Assembly (NCBI GenBank): GCA_937915725.1
Contig: CALGGV010000186.1
Coordinates: 1-8,533 of the forward strand
From: an uncultured Selenomonadales bacterium
GTDB lineage: Bacteria > Bacillota > Negativicutes > Selenomonadales > Selenomonadaceae
Length of the DNA: 8,533 nt
Reading direction: 5' to 3'
In this document: positions 1 to 4,335 of the stretch, piece after piece
How the letters are laid out: each line of letters opens with the position of its first letter
Numbering within the stretch: position 1 is the stretch's first letter
Notes under the pieces: model-generated
What the model was told of the DNA's origin: nothing
The model's database searches: none
Seen by the model: only the letters and a program-made list of their open reading frames with translations
Program-made: the position numbers and the translations under genes

Positions 1-55
1 TCATTGGCTATTTTCTTGATTTCTCTTTAACTTAGACTTTTTCAACACTCTCTAG
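1..55. mobile_element. Terminal part of an IS/MITE-like element
   Basis: Positions 37-51 read as an element end: in reverse complement AGAGTGTTGAAAAAG, followed outward by CTAG (52-55). The same end with two differences (AGCGTGTTGAAAAAA) plus CTAG is found at 2558-2576, and a third version at 2706-2724. This supports a family of short elements with TGTTGAAAAA ends and a CTAG flank. Only one end lies in the window, so size and coding content cannot be judged. It appears to sit inside the group II intron, because intron sequence resumes directly after the CTAG. The assignment rests on terminal similarity only; no transposase is visible. Confidence 0.45.
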
Positions 56-93
56 ACAAAAGATTTGAAAAGTACCGCAAACACTTGAAGTAA
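52..93 (+). pseudogene. Possible C-terminal tail of a group II intron-encoded protein
   Basis: One frame reads LDKRFEKYRKHLK and then TAA at 91-93. It is basic, as expected for the tail of an intron-encoded reverse transcriptase/maturase, and it ends 14 nt before domain V of the intron, which is where such ORFs (within domain IV) normally end. Upstream the frame runs into the presumed element end and meets a stop at 28-30, so the ORF is probably interrupted. The stretch is too short for a family motif to be recognised; the call rests on position. Confidence 0.3.
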
Positions 94-190
94 GAAAGAT
101 AGATGGCAAGCCGTGTGCGCTGAAAGGTGCACGCACGATTTAGAGGAGGGGAAAAGGTAGCGATAACTTCAAAGCCTTACCTATCGCTAT
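56..190 (+). mobile_element. 3' part of a group II intron (domains IV-VI) inserted in galK
   Basis: This is the tail of a self-splicing group II intron in the same orientation as galK. It contains a 34-nt domain V (108-141) and a following domain VI-like stem, TAGCGATA (158-165) against TATCGCTA (182-189). The sequence ends ..CTAT at 190, matching the usual AY 3' end; A183 is a candidate branch point, not certain. Directly after it the galK exon resumes: the codon split by the intron would be xAA, followed by TAT CGC TAC (YRY), which fits the GalK motif K/E-Y-R-Y. The 5' half of the intron lies outside the window or was displaced by the element at 1-55. Domain V carries a C-A mismatch, so the intron may be inactive. 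Confidence 0.7.
108..141 (+). ncRNA. Group II intron domain V
   Basis: This 34-nt hairpin has the classical domain V layout: a catalytic AGC near the 5' side (109-111), a lower stem CCGTGTG pairing with the 3' strand, a two-base AC bulge (131-132), an upper stem and a GAAA tetraloop (122-125). Length, loop and bulge positions match the known fold. The base facing the C of the AGC triad is A (138) where a G is expected, and the outermost pair is A-T. These changes suggest decay of splicing activity. Confidence 0.75.
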
Positions 191-774
191 AATATCGCTA
201 CAGTAAAATTAAACTGGACGATTGCTCCATTGTCATTACAAATATAAACAAACCACATGCACTGGTAACTTCAGCTTACAACAAAAGTCGCAACCAATAT
301 GAACACGCTTTAAAGGAAGTTCAAAAATTTAAGCCGGAATTGAAAAGTTTAGGCGAATTTTTCCAAGAAGAATTTGACACTCTGAAAGAAAATATTACAG
401 ATCCTATTGAAAGATTTCGTGCGCGTCATGCAGTCTATGAAAATCAACGCACGCTTGAGGCAATCGCCGCGCTTAAAAATAATGACTTAGAAAAATTTGG
501 TAAACTTATGAAGGCGTCGCATATGTCACTTTGTGAAGATTATGACGTTATAGGCATTGAACTTGATACACTTGCTGAATTGGCGTGGACGGTTGAAGGT
601 TGTATTAGCTCCAGAATGACGGGAGCAAGTTTTGGCGGATCCAGTGTTAGCATCGTAAAAAATTCGGCGATTAAAGGATTTAAAAAAATTGTTAAATAAG
701 GCTATACTAAAAAAATTGGCTACGCGCAAAGCTTTTACGTTGCAGATATTTCCGACGGAACGCATAAGATTTAA
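191..774 (+). pseudogene. galK: Galactokinase 3' exon, degraded
   Basis: The reading frame from 193 to 774 encodes about the C-terminal half of galactokinase (GHMP family, galactose + ATP to galactose-1-phosphate; normal length about 390 aa). Recognisable parts are KLDDCSIVITNINKPHALV, the NKSRNQYE segment, IGIELDTLAELAW and SRMTGASFGG. There is no initiator: the TTG at 340 is internal to the homologous region, and the true 5' part lies upstream of the intron. A TAA at 697-699 interrupts the frame, yet homology goes on through GYTKKIGYAQSFYVADISDG to the natural-looking stop at 772-774. The glycine-rich motif usually reads GAGFGGC and is GASFGGSS here. Galactokinase is therefore very probably lost. 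It precedes galE and a broken galT, a former gal operon. Confidence 0.85.
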
Positions 775-780
775 GGATTA

Positions 781-823
781 AAGGCTAAGGAGTAGGGATT
801 TTTTTTCTTAAACCTTAGCCCTT
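781..823. repeat. Imperfect inverted repeat between galK remnant and galE
   Basis: AAGGCTAAGG (781-790) pairs with CCTTAGCCCTT (813-823), with one bulged base. The 22-nt loop contains a T run (799-806). No T tract follows the stem on either strand, so it is not a standard intrinsic terminator. It may affect the galK-galE mRNA or be a remnant of a small repeat. Confidence 0.4.
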
Positions 824-853
824 AAAAAACTGACTGAAAGGAGTTTCAAAACA

Positions 854-1843
854 ATGGCAATTTTAGTTTGTGGAGGCGCAGGTTATATAGGTTCGCACGT
901 CGTGTATCAGCTTGTATCAAAGGGCGAAGAAGTTGTTATCGTTGACAACTTGCAGACGGGACATCGTAAAGCAATTAATTCTGCGGCAAAATTTTACGAA
1001 GGCGATATTCGCAATTACGACATTTTGGAAAAAATTTTTACTGAAAACAAAATTGAGGCGGTAATGCATTTTGCGGCAAATTCACTGGTCGGAGAAAGTG
1101 TTCAAAATCCGCTTAAATATTTCAATAACAATGTTTACGGTATGCAAATTTTGCTTGAGTCAATGGTGAAATTTGGCGTTAATAAAATTGTTTTCAGTTC
1201 GACGGCGGCAACTTACGGCGAACCGGAAAAAGTTCCTATCGAAGAAAACGATAAAACCGAGCCAACTAATCCTTATGGAGAATCAAAATTGATTATGGAA
1301 CGTATGATGAAATGGGTTAGCCGCGCAAATGACTTGCGCTTTGTAAGTCTTCGTTATTTTAACGCGGCGGGCGCACTTGAGGACGGATCCATTGGGGAAG
1401 ATCACAAGCCGGAAACTCATTTAATTCCACTGATTTTACAAGTACCGCTCGGCAAAAGGGATCACATTACAATTTTTGGCGATGATTATCCTACGCCGGA
1501 TGGAACTTGCCTGCGCGATTATATTCACGTTATCGACTTGGCGGACGCGCACATTTTGGCTTTAAATTATCTGCGCGAAGGCGGCGAAAGTAATATTTTC
1601 AATCTTGGCAATGGGCAAGGTTTTTCAGTGAAAGAAGTGATTGTAGCCGCCGAAAAAGTTACAGGGCAAAGTATCAAAACTGAAATTGGCGCACGGCGCA
1701 CAGGAGATCCCGCACAGTTAATCGCCTCTAGTAAAAAGGCAAGAAAAGTTTTGAAATGGAACCCTCAATTTGCAAACGTCGAAAAAATTATTGAAACTGC
1801 GTGGACGTGGCATAAAAAACACCCGAACGGCTACGAAGATTAA
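854..1843 (+). CDS. galE: UDP-glucose 4-epimerase
   Basis: GalE interconverts UDP-glucose and UDP-galactose in the cytoplasm with tightly bound NAD; it serves galactose use and supplies UDP-galactose for surface polysaccharides. The 329-aa length is normal for the family. The N-terminal Rossmann motif GGAGYIGSH (residues 7-15) binds NAD, and D31-N32 follows strand 2. The catalytic SDR residues are visible as SST (115-117) and Y141-x3-K145 in NPYGESK. Typical family segments RYFNAAGA and DGTCLRDYIHV are present. The start is ATG with an AAAGGAG site about 10 nt upstream. The frame is intact, in contrast to both gal neighbours, which suggests selection for UDP-galactose synthesis and not for galactose catabolism. 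Confidence 0.97.
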   Translation: MAILVCGGAGYIGSHVVYQLVSKGEEVVIVDNLQTGHRKAINSAAKFYEGDIRNYDILEKIFTENKIEAVMHFAANSLVGESVQNPLKYFNNNVYGMQILLESMVKFGVNKIVFSSTAATYGEPEKVPIEENDKTEPTNPYGESKLIMERMMKWVSRANDLRFVSLRYFNAAGALEDGSIGEDHKPETHLIPLILQVPLGKRDHITIFGDDYPTPDGTCLRDYIHVIDLADAHILALNYLREGGESNIFNLGNGQGFSVKEVIVAAEKVTGQSIKTEIGARRTGDPAQLIASSKKARKVLKWNPQFANVEKIIETAWTWHKKHPNGYED

Positions 1844-1856
1844 GGCGGCGTTAAAA

Positions 1857-2421
1857 TTGTCTATTAACACTGAAATTAACCGCCTGTTGAATTTTGCAAA
1901 ACAGTAATGGTGGCAAATTATGAATTTTACGCGGCTAAAAGATTGATTGACTTGTTACATGTGTCAGAATTTTTACCGGAAAAAATTGACGAAACTTTGG
2001 AAACTGCAAAGCCTATTCTTGAAAATATGCTAAACTACGCCGCGGCAGAAAATCTTATTGAAAATACCATAAATGAACGCGACCTTTTCGATATAAGAAT
2101 TATGGATTGTGTCATTCCGCGCTCAGGTGAAATTATCAGAAATTTTCGCACAGATTATATTAAATCGCCGGAACTTGCGCCTGACAATTATTACAAACTT
2201 AGCATTGCCTCAAATTATATTCGCAAAACGCGCTTAAAGCGTGGCGCGTCAAATGACCAATGTCAACACTTCGCCTTCAATCTGAAAATCGCAAACAGTT
2301 AATTGATCTTGCAGAAAAAATTTTGGCGGCGTGGAGAAAATATTCAGATGAAAGCGTTGAGATTTTGGCAGAAACTGACGCCCCGCACAATAAAAGGTTT
2401 TCAGTTGCGATGTTGGCGTAA
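1857..2421 (+). pseudogene. galT: Galactose-1-phosphate uridylyltransferase (class II), broken
   Basis: Pieces of a class II GalT (UDP-glucose-hexose-1-phosphate uridylyltransferase, usually about 500 aa) occur in three frames. Piece 1, TTG 1857 to 1904, reads SINTEINRLLNFAKQ and hits TAA at 1905, behind AAGGCGG. Piece 2, from 1907 to about 2240, reads ANYEFYAAKRLIDLLHV through LSIASNYIRKTRL. Piece 3, about 2245-2418, reads VK-stop-PMSTLRLQSENRKQ, LIDLAEKILAAWRKYSDES and AETDAPHN; the expected Trp of KWPMS is a TGA stop at 2254-2256. Roughly 200 residues, including the uridylylation site region, are missing between pieces 2 and 3, and the end after PHN is garbled. The ATG at 1907 is not a natural start. 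The order galK-galE-galT fits a gal operon. Non-functional with high confidence; the class II assignment comes from recalled motifs. Confidence 0.8.
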
Positions 2422-2561
2422 TTTTGACTAGTGTCTACAATAAATTTTTTGCTGAAATTCTTGAAGGTGTCCATGGATTAAACGGGGAGCTTAACGATTT
2501 TGACGCGGAAATTTTTGGCGAAGAAGTTAATATTTCGATTTTATCTAAATACTTTTTCTAG
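2422..2561 (+). pseudogene. Coding remnant of unknown family, cut by a MITE
   Basis: One frame reads ILTSVYNKFFAEILEGVHG, LNGELNDFDAEIFGEEV, NISILSKYFF and stops at TAG 2559-2561. Codon use is like that of the neighbouring genes, and the acidic, helical composition looks like real protein. There is no start codon or ribosome binding site. The stop is created by the CTAG flank of the element at 2558-2724. I do not recognise the family; it does not match the GalT C-terminus I know. Confidence 0.4.
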
Positions 2562-2724
2562 AGCGTGTTGAAAAAATAATTTTTGACGTGAATAAAATTT
2601 AATGCAGATAAGCTCATAAATGCGTCTGAGAGCCACGTAGGCGCGCCTTTCTAAGCTCATTGGTACTTTTCAAAGAAAAGCCCCGTTAGATTGATTTTTT
2701 GCGGCTTTTTTCAACAGCCCCTAG
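2558..2724. mobile_element. MITE-like element with CTAG flanks
   Basis: A 159-bp core (2562-2720) is bounded by imperfect inverted repeats, AGCGTGTTGAAAAAA on the left and, in reverse complement, GGGCTGTTGAAAAAA on the right (12 of 15 identical). CTAG directly flanks both sides (2558-2561 and 2721-2724), which looks like a 4-bp target duplication; CTAG is a known target of IS5-type elements. There is no ORF of useful length, so it would be a non-autonomous element mobilised in trans. Inside, AAGCTCAT occurs twice (about 2609 and 2653) and a GGCGCGCC palindrome lies near 2640. The related end at 1-55 argues for a repeat family in this genome. Confidence 0.65.
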
Positions 2725-2890
2725 AAGTGGTCATTCTGCGGGCGATTTGAAAGTCGTTACAGATATTTAAAAATATATTGTTGTCAATAATTTTCGTGGT
2801 GTGCTCCAATTTTTGAACAACGCGCCGCACACTTCATAAAATTTTACCGAGGCAGAAATAGTTTCAGCTTTAATGGAAAAATATTTGCAG
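2725..2890 (+). pseudogene. Second coding remnant of unknown family
   Basis: After the MITE one frame reads SGHSAGDLKVVTDI, stop (2768-2770), KYIVVNNFRGVLQFLNNAP, HTS, stop (2837-2839), NFTEAEIVSALMEKYLQL. It looks like protein-coding sequence with two nonsense codons. It may be the continuation of the remnant before the MITE, but removing the 163-bp insertion does not join the frames directly, so a further small indel would be needed. I do not recognise the protein. Confidence 0.35.
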
Positions 2891-2919
2891 TTGACTAAAT
2901 TAAAAATTGCGGCTATAAT
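2891..2919 (+). promoter_or_regulatory. Promoter of antisense RNA 1
   Basis: TTGACT (2891-2896), a 17-nt spacer and TATAAT (2914-2919) form a near-consensus sigma-70 promoter, predicting a start near 2926. No coding sequence with an RBS follows on this strand, which points to a noncoding transcript. Confidence 0.8.
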
Positions 2920-2938
2920 TTCAGCGTAAATGATTTTT

Positions 2939-2976
2939 GAAAAACAAAAAGGACAGCCGGTTTTGAACCGTCGGCT
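2939..2976 (-). terminator. Terminator of toxin 1 mRNA
   Basis: On the minus strand AGCC..CGGTT pairs with AACCGGCT across a short loop (2955-2976), followed by CTTTTTGTTTTTC (2951-2939). This is a standard intrinsic terminator and gives a toxin mRNA of about 220 nt. Confidence 0.75.
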
Positions 2977-3005
2977 ATCCCCAATTATAGAAACTTGGTA
3001 TTTAA

Positions 3006-3030
3006 CCGCTGGCAGGCGGCTTATTTTTTA
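3006..3030 (+). terminator. Terminator of antisense RNA 1
   Basis: CCGC (3006-3009) pairs with GCGG (3016-3019), followed by TTATTTTTT. The stem is short but lies where unit 2 has a stronger terminator (3309-3330). Confidence 0.55.
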
Positions 3031-3034
3031 TCTT

Positions 3035-3115
3035 CTATTTGAAGAAGATATCGTAGATGAGAAGTCCGACCTGTACAACTTTGAGTGCCAAATCGGCAAT
3101 CTGGTACTTCGTCAT
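3035..3115 (-). CDS. Small hydrophobic peptide, putative type I toxin 1
   Basis: This 26-aa peptide starts MTKYQIADLALK and ends GLLIYDIFFK. A single hydrophobic stretch follows a polar start and precedes a terminal lysine, as in holin-like type I toxins (TxpA/BsrG/Hol-Tox kind), which insert in the cytoplasmic membrane. K12 and Q15 inside the helix make it more amphipathic than its sister at 3343-3420. The gene has a perfect SD, GGAGGTGA (3128-3121), 5 nt before ATG, its own promoter (3166-3194) and a terminator. The antisense RNA from 2926 covers its 3' UTR. The peptide is far below normal gene-calling length, and the case for it comes from the second copy with the same architecture. Toxicity is inferred. 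Confidence 0.75.
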   Translation of the reverse strand: MTKYQIADLALKVVQVGLLIYDIFFK

Positions 3116-3120
3116 GACTA

Positions 3121-3142
3121 TCACCTCCCCTCGCGGGGGGAG
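3121..3142 (-). promoter_or_regulatory. SD-sequestering hairpin of toxin 1 mRNA
   Basis: On the minus strand CTCCCC (3142-3137) pairs with GGGGAG (3130-3125) around the loop CCGCGA. The 3' arm contains most of the SD GGAGGTGA. Such a closed SD keeps a full-length type I toxin mRNA poorly translated. The 5' UTR is about 44 nt. Confidence 0.65.
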
Positions 3143-3165
3143 CCGACAACCAACTGTCCGGTTGC

Positions 3166-3194
3166 AGTATAACAGAATATTTTCATACTGTAAA
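3166..3194 (-). promoter_or_regulatory. Promoter of toxin 1
   Basis: On the minus strand TTTACA (3194-3189), a 17-nt spacer and TATACT (3171-3166) predict a start near 3159. Its -35 box lies two bases from the -35 box of the divergent antisense 2 promoter. Confidence 0.75.
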
Positions 3195-3196
3195 GG

Positions 3197-3225
3197 TTGA
3201 CTAAATAAAAAATTGCGGCTATAAT
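3197..3225 (+). promoter_or_regulatory. Promoter of antisense RNA 2
   Basis: TTGACT (3197-3202), a 17-nt spacer and TATAAT (3220-3225) are nearly identical to the copy at 2891-2919. The predicted start is near 3232. Confidence 0.8.
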
Positions 3226-3245
3226 TTCAGTGTAAATGATTTTTG

Positions 3246-3286
3246 AAAAACAAAAAAGGCTTGTCGATTTGAACCTTCGACTTGCC
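3246..3286 (-). terminator. Terminator of toxin 2 mRNA
   Basis: On the minus strand GGCAAGTCGA (3286-3277) pairs with TCGACAAGCC (3267-3258), with a two-base internal mismatch, and is followed by TTTTTTGTTTTT (3257-3246). Confidence 0.7.
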
Positions 3287-3308
3287 CCTATGATATATTT
3301 TAGGTTTT

Positions 3309-3330
3309 GCCGCAAGTTAGCGGCTTTTTT
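3309..3330 (+). terminator. Terminator of antisense RNA 2
   Basis: GCCGC (3309-3313), loop AAGTTA, GCGGC (3320-3324), then TTTTTT (3325-3330). This is a textbook intrinsic terminator on the plus strand. Confidence 0.8.
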
Positions 3331-3342
3331 CGTCTTTAGGCT

Positions 3343-3420
3343 TTACTTAAAGAGCGAAATGATGCTGACGATAAGACTTGCGCCGGAAATAGCTAAGCTG
3401 ATAATCTGGTACTTAGTCAT
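3343..3420 (-). CDS. Small hydrophobic peptide, putative type I toxin 2
   Basis: This 25-aa peptide starts MTKYQIISLAISG and ends SLIVSIISLFK. One uninterrupted hydrophobic helix of about 18 residues lies between a polar N-terminus and a C-terminal lysine, very like the short holin-like type I toxins of Bacillota. The SD GGAGGTGA (3433-3426) sits 5 nt before ATG and is half-buried in a hairpin. It has its own promoter at 3475-3503, a terminator at 3286-3246 and an antisense RNA against its 3' UTR. The shared MTKYQI start and identical layout mark it as a paralogue of the peptide at 3035-3115. The alternative is a regulatory or signalling micropeptide; toxin function is inferred from architecture. 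Confidence 0.75.
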   Translation of the reverse strand: MTKYQIISLAISGASLIVSIISLFK

Positions 3421-3425
3421 CGACC

Positions 3426-3444
3426 TCACCTCCCCTCGCGGGGA
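3426..3444 (-). promoter_or_regulatory. SD-sequestering hairpin of toxin 2 mRNA
   Basis: On the minus strand TCCCC (3444-3440), loop GCGA, GGGGA (3435-3431). The 3' arm runs into the SD GGAGGTGA. The stem is one pair shorter than in copy 1 but has the same design, with a stable GCGA (GNRA) tetraloop. Confidence 0.6.
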
Positions 3445-3474
3445 AAGCCGATAATCGACAGCCTCTACGCGCGT

Positions 3475-3503
3475 AGTATAGCAGAATATTTTCAGATTGT
3501 AAA
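3475..3503 (-). promoter_or_regulatory. Promoter of toxin 2
   Basis: On the minus strand TTTACA (3503-3498), a 17-nt spacer and TATACT (3480-3475). It matches the toxin 1 promoter, including the shared spacer core TGAAAATATTCTG. Confidence 0.75.
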
Positions 3504-3536
3504 GTTATATACAAAGTCAAAATTTAGGCAAAAAAA

Positions 3537-3624
<88 letters not shown>

Positions 3625-3636
3625 GTTACTTTGCGA

Positions 3637-3665
3637 ATTATACACGTTAATTTTTAATCTGTCAA
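3637..3665 (-). promoter_or_regulatory. Promoter of tRNA-Ser
   Basis: On the minus strand a perfect TTGACA (3665-3660), a 17-nt spacer and a perfect TATAAT (3642-3637) lie just upstream of the tRNA, as expected for a strong stable-RNA promoter. Confidence 0.85.
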
Positions 3666-3687
3666 ATTTTTAAATGAGGGATTTTGA

Positions 3688-4335
3688 ATGTTTTATTTTG
3701 TTTTGATTGTGGGAGCCGCCGCGCTAATTGCGCTGTATAGATTTTTTCCGAACAAGAAAATTTTTATCTGTTTTTGTGTAACTTTGGTAATAGTTTTTTG
3801 TATTTCGGCGTTCATTCAAATTCGGTACAGTGAAAAAGAATTGGTAAGCCGTACGGAAATTGAAGAAATTCGCCGGCAACAACAAATTTTCGGCGATTGG
3901 TACGCAGATTATCAACAGGATATTGATCATCTGGACAGGAATTGGCAACTTTATCACAGCATTATAAAAAGTTTGAAAACAGCTGAAGTTTATGAATATT
4001 CCACCTATGAACAACTTTTGGAGCTTGAGGCTGACGCGCTGGAAGAACAGGCGAAAATTCACGCGCTTGCCGTACCAAAAGATTTAAATTCTGAATACGC
4101 CGGTTTACTTTTGGAAATAATCAAGAAAACTCATAACTACGTTGACGCGCAGACAAAAACAATTTCGGCAGTAAGAAATTTGGCAGATCCCGCAAAATTT
4201 ACAGATTTAAAATTTCTCAATCAAATTATCAAAGATATTACAATTCGAGAATCGCCGGCAGGATTATTCACGGCTACAGAAATTGCGGCGATACGTGAAA
4301 TGTTGGTAGTACCCGGAGAGGAAGTTGGACAGTGA
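3688..4335 (+). CDS. Membrane-anchored protein of unknown function
   Basis: I do not recognise a family for this 215-aa protein. Two hydrophobic helices at about residues 2-17 and 25-44 are separated by a short basic loop (RFFPNKK). A charged, helix-rich domain follows (about 47-215) with coiled-coil-like heptads, for example around EIEEIRRQQQ and LELEADALEEQ. If the basic loop faces the cytoplasm, the C-terminal domain is outside. The ATG has a GAGGG site 7 nt upstream. The stop overlaps the GTG of yigZ in GTGA, so the two are co-translated. No clear promoter is seen; the 63-bp gap upstream is largely the divergent tRNA-Ser promoter. Confidence 0.85.
   Translation: MFYFVLIVGAAALIALYRFFPNKKIFICFCVTLVIVFCISAFIQIRYSEKELVSRTEIEEIRRQQQIFGDWYADYQQDIDHLDRNWQLYHSIIKSLKTAEVYEYSTYEQLLELEADALEEQAKIHALAVPKDLNSEYAGLLLEIIKKTHNYVDAQTKTISAVRNLADPAKFTDLKFLNQIIKDITIRESPAGLFTATEIAAIREMLVVPGEEVGQ

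Larger units (their letters stand above)
2926..3030 (+). ncRNA. Antisense RNA 1, putative type I antitoxin
   Basis: A transcript of about 105 nt is predicted between the promoter at 2891-2919 and the terminator at 3006-3030. It is fully complementary to the 3' untranslated end of the toxin 1 mRNA and stops just before that gene's stop codon at 3035. It contains the hairpin at 2955-2976, which is the complement of the toxin terminator. 3'-overlapping antisense RNAs of this kind control TxpA/RatA and BsrG/SR4 in Bacillus subtilis by blocking translation and recruiting RNase III. Ends are predictions. Confidence 0.65.
3232..3330 (+). ncRNA. Antisense RNA 2, putative type I antitoxin
   Basis: A transcript of about 100 nt is predicted from the promoter at 3197-3225 to the terminator at 3309-3330. 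It is complementary to the 3' UTR of the toxin 2 mRNA and ends about 13 nt before the toxin stop codon. Its hairpin body GGCTTGTCGA..TCGACTTGCC (3258-3286) differs from the AGCCGGTT..AACCGTCGGCT body of copy 1. Each antitoxin may therefore be specific for its own toxin. Confidence 0.65.
2891..3503. repeat. Two tandem copies of a ~306-bp toxin-antitoxin unit
   Basis: Unit 1 (2891-3194) and unit 2 (3197-3503) share the same order of parts with a period of about 306 bp: plus-strand promoter with TTGACT and TATAAT, near-identical leader GTAAATGATTTTTGAAAA, antisense hairpin, GC-rich terminator, minus-strand small ORF starting MTKYQI, GC-rich SD hairpin and minus-strand promoter TTTACA/TATACT with the shared spacer core TGAAAATATTCTG. 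Regulatory parts are better conserved than the peptide bodies. This is expected if the duplicates diverged to become separate toxin-antitoxin specificities. Confidence 0.8.

Noticed and set aside
108..141. Intrinsic terminator or riboswitch
   Set aside because: No T tract follows, and length, GAAA loop and AC bulge fit group II intron domain V better.
340..699. 119-aa protein starting at TTG 340
   Set aside because: GalK homology extends upstream to 193 and downstream to 774, so neither the start nor the stop is natural; treated as part of the galK pseudogene.
781..823. Intrinsic terminator before galE
   Set aside because: The stem is good but the T run is in the loop and no T tract follows on either strand.
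2930..3172. 80-codon plus-strand ORF
   Set aside because: It has no RBS and runs antisense through the terminator, peptide and SD hairpin of the first toxin unit; the corresponding frame in unit 2 gives an unrelated sequence.
3236..3454. 72-codon plus-strand ORF
   Set aside because: It begins just after the antisense RNA 2 promoter, has no SD, and crosses a strong plus-strand terminator at 3309-3330.
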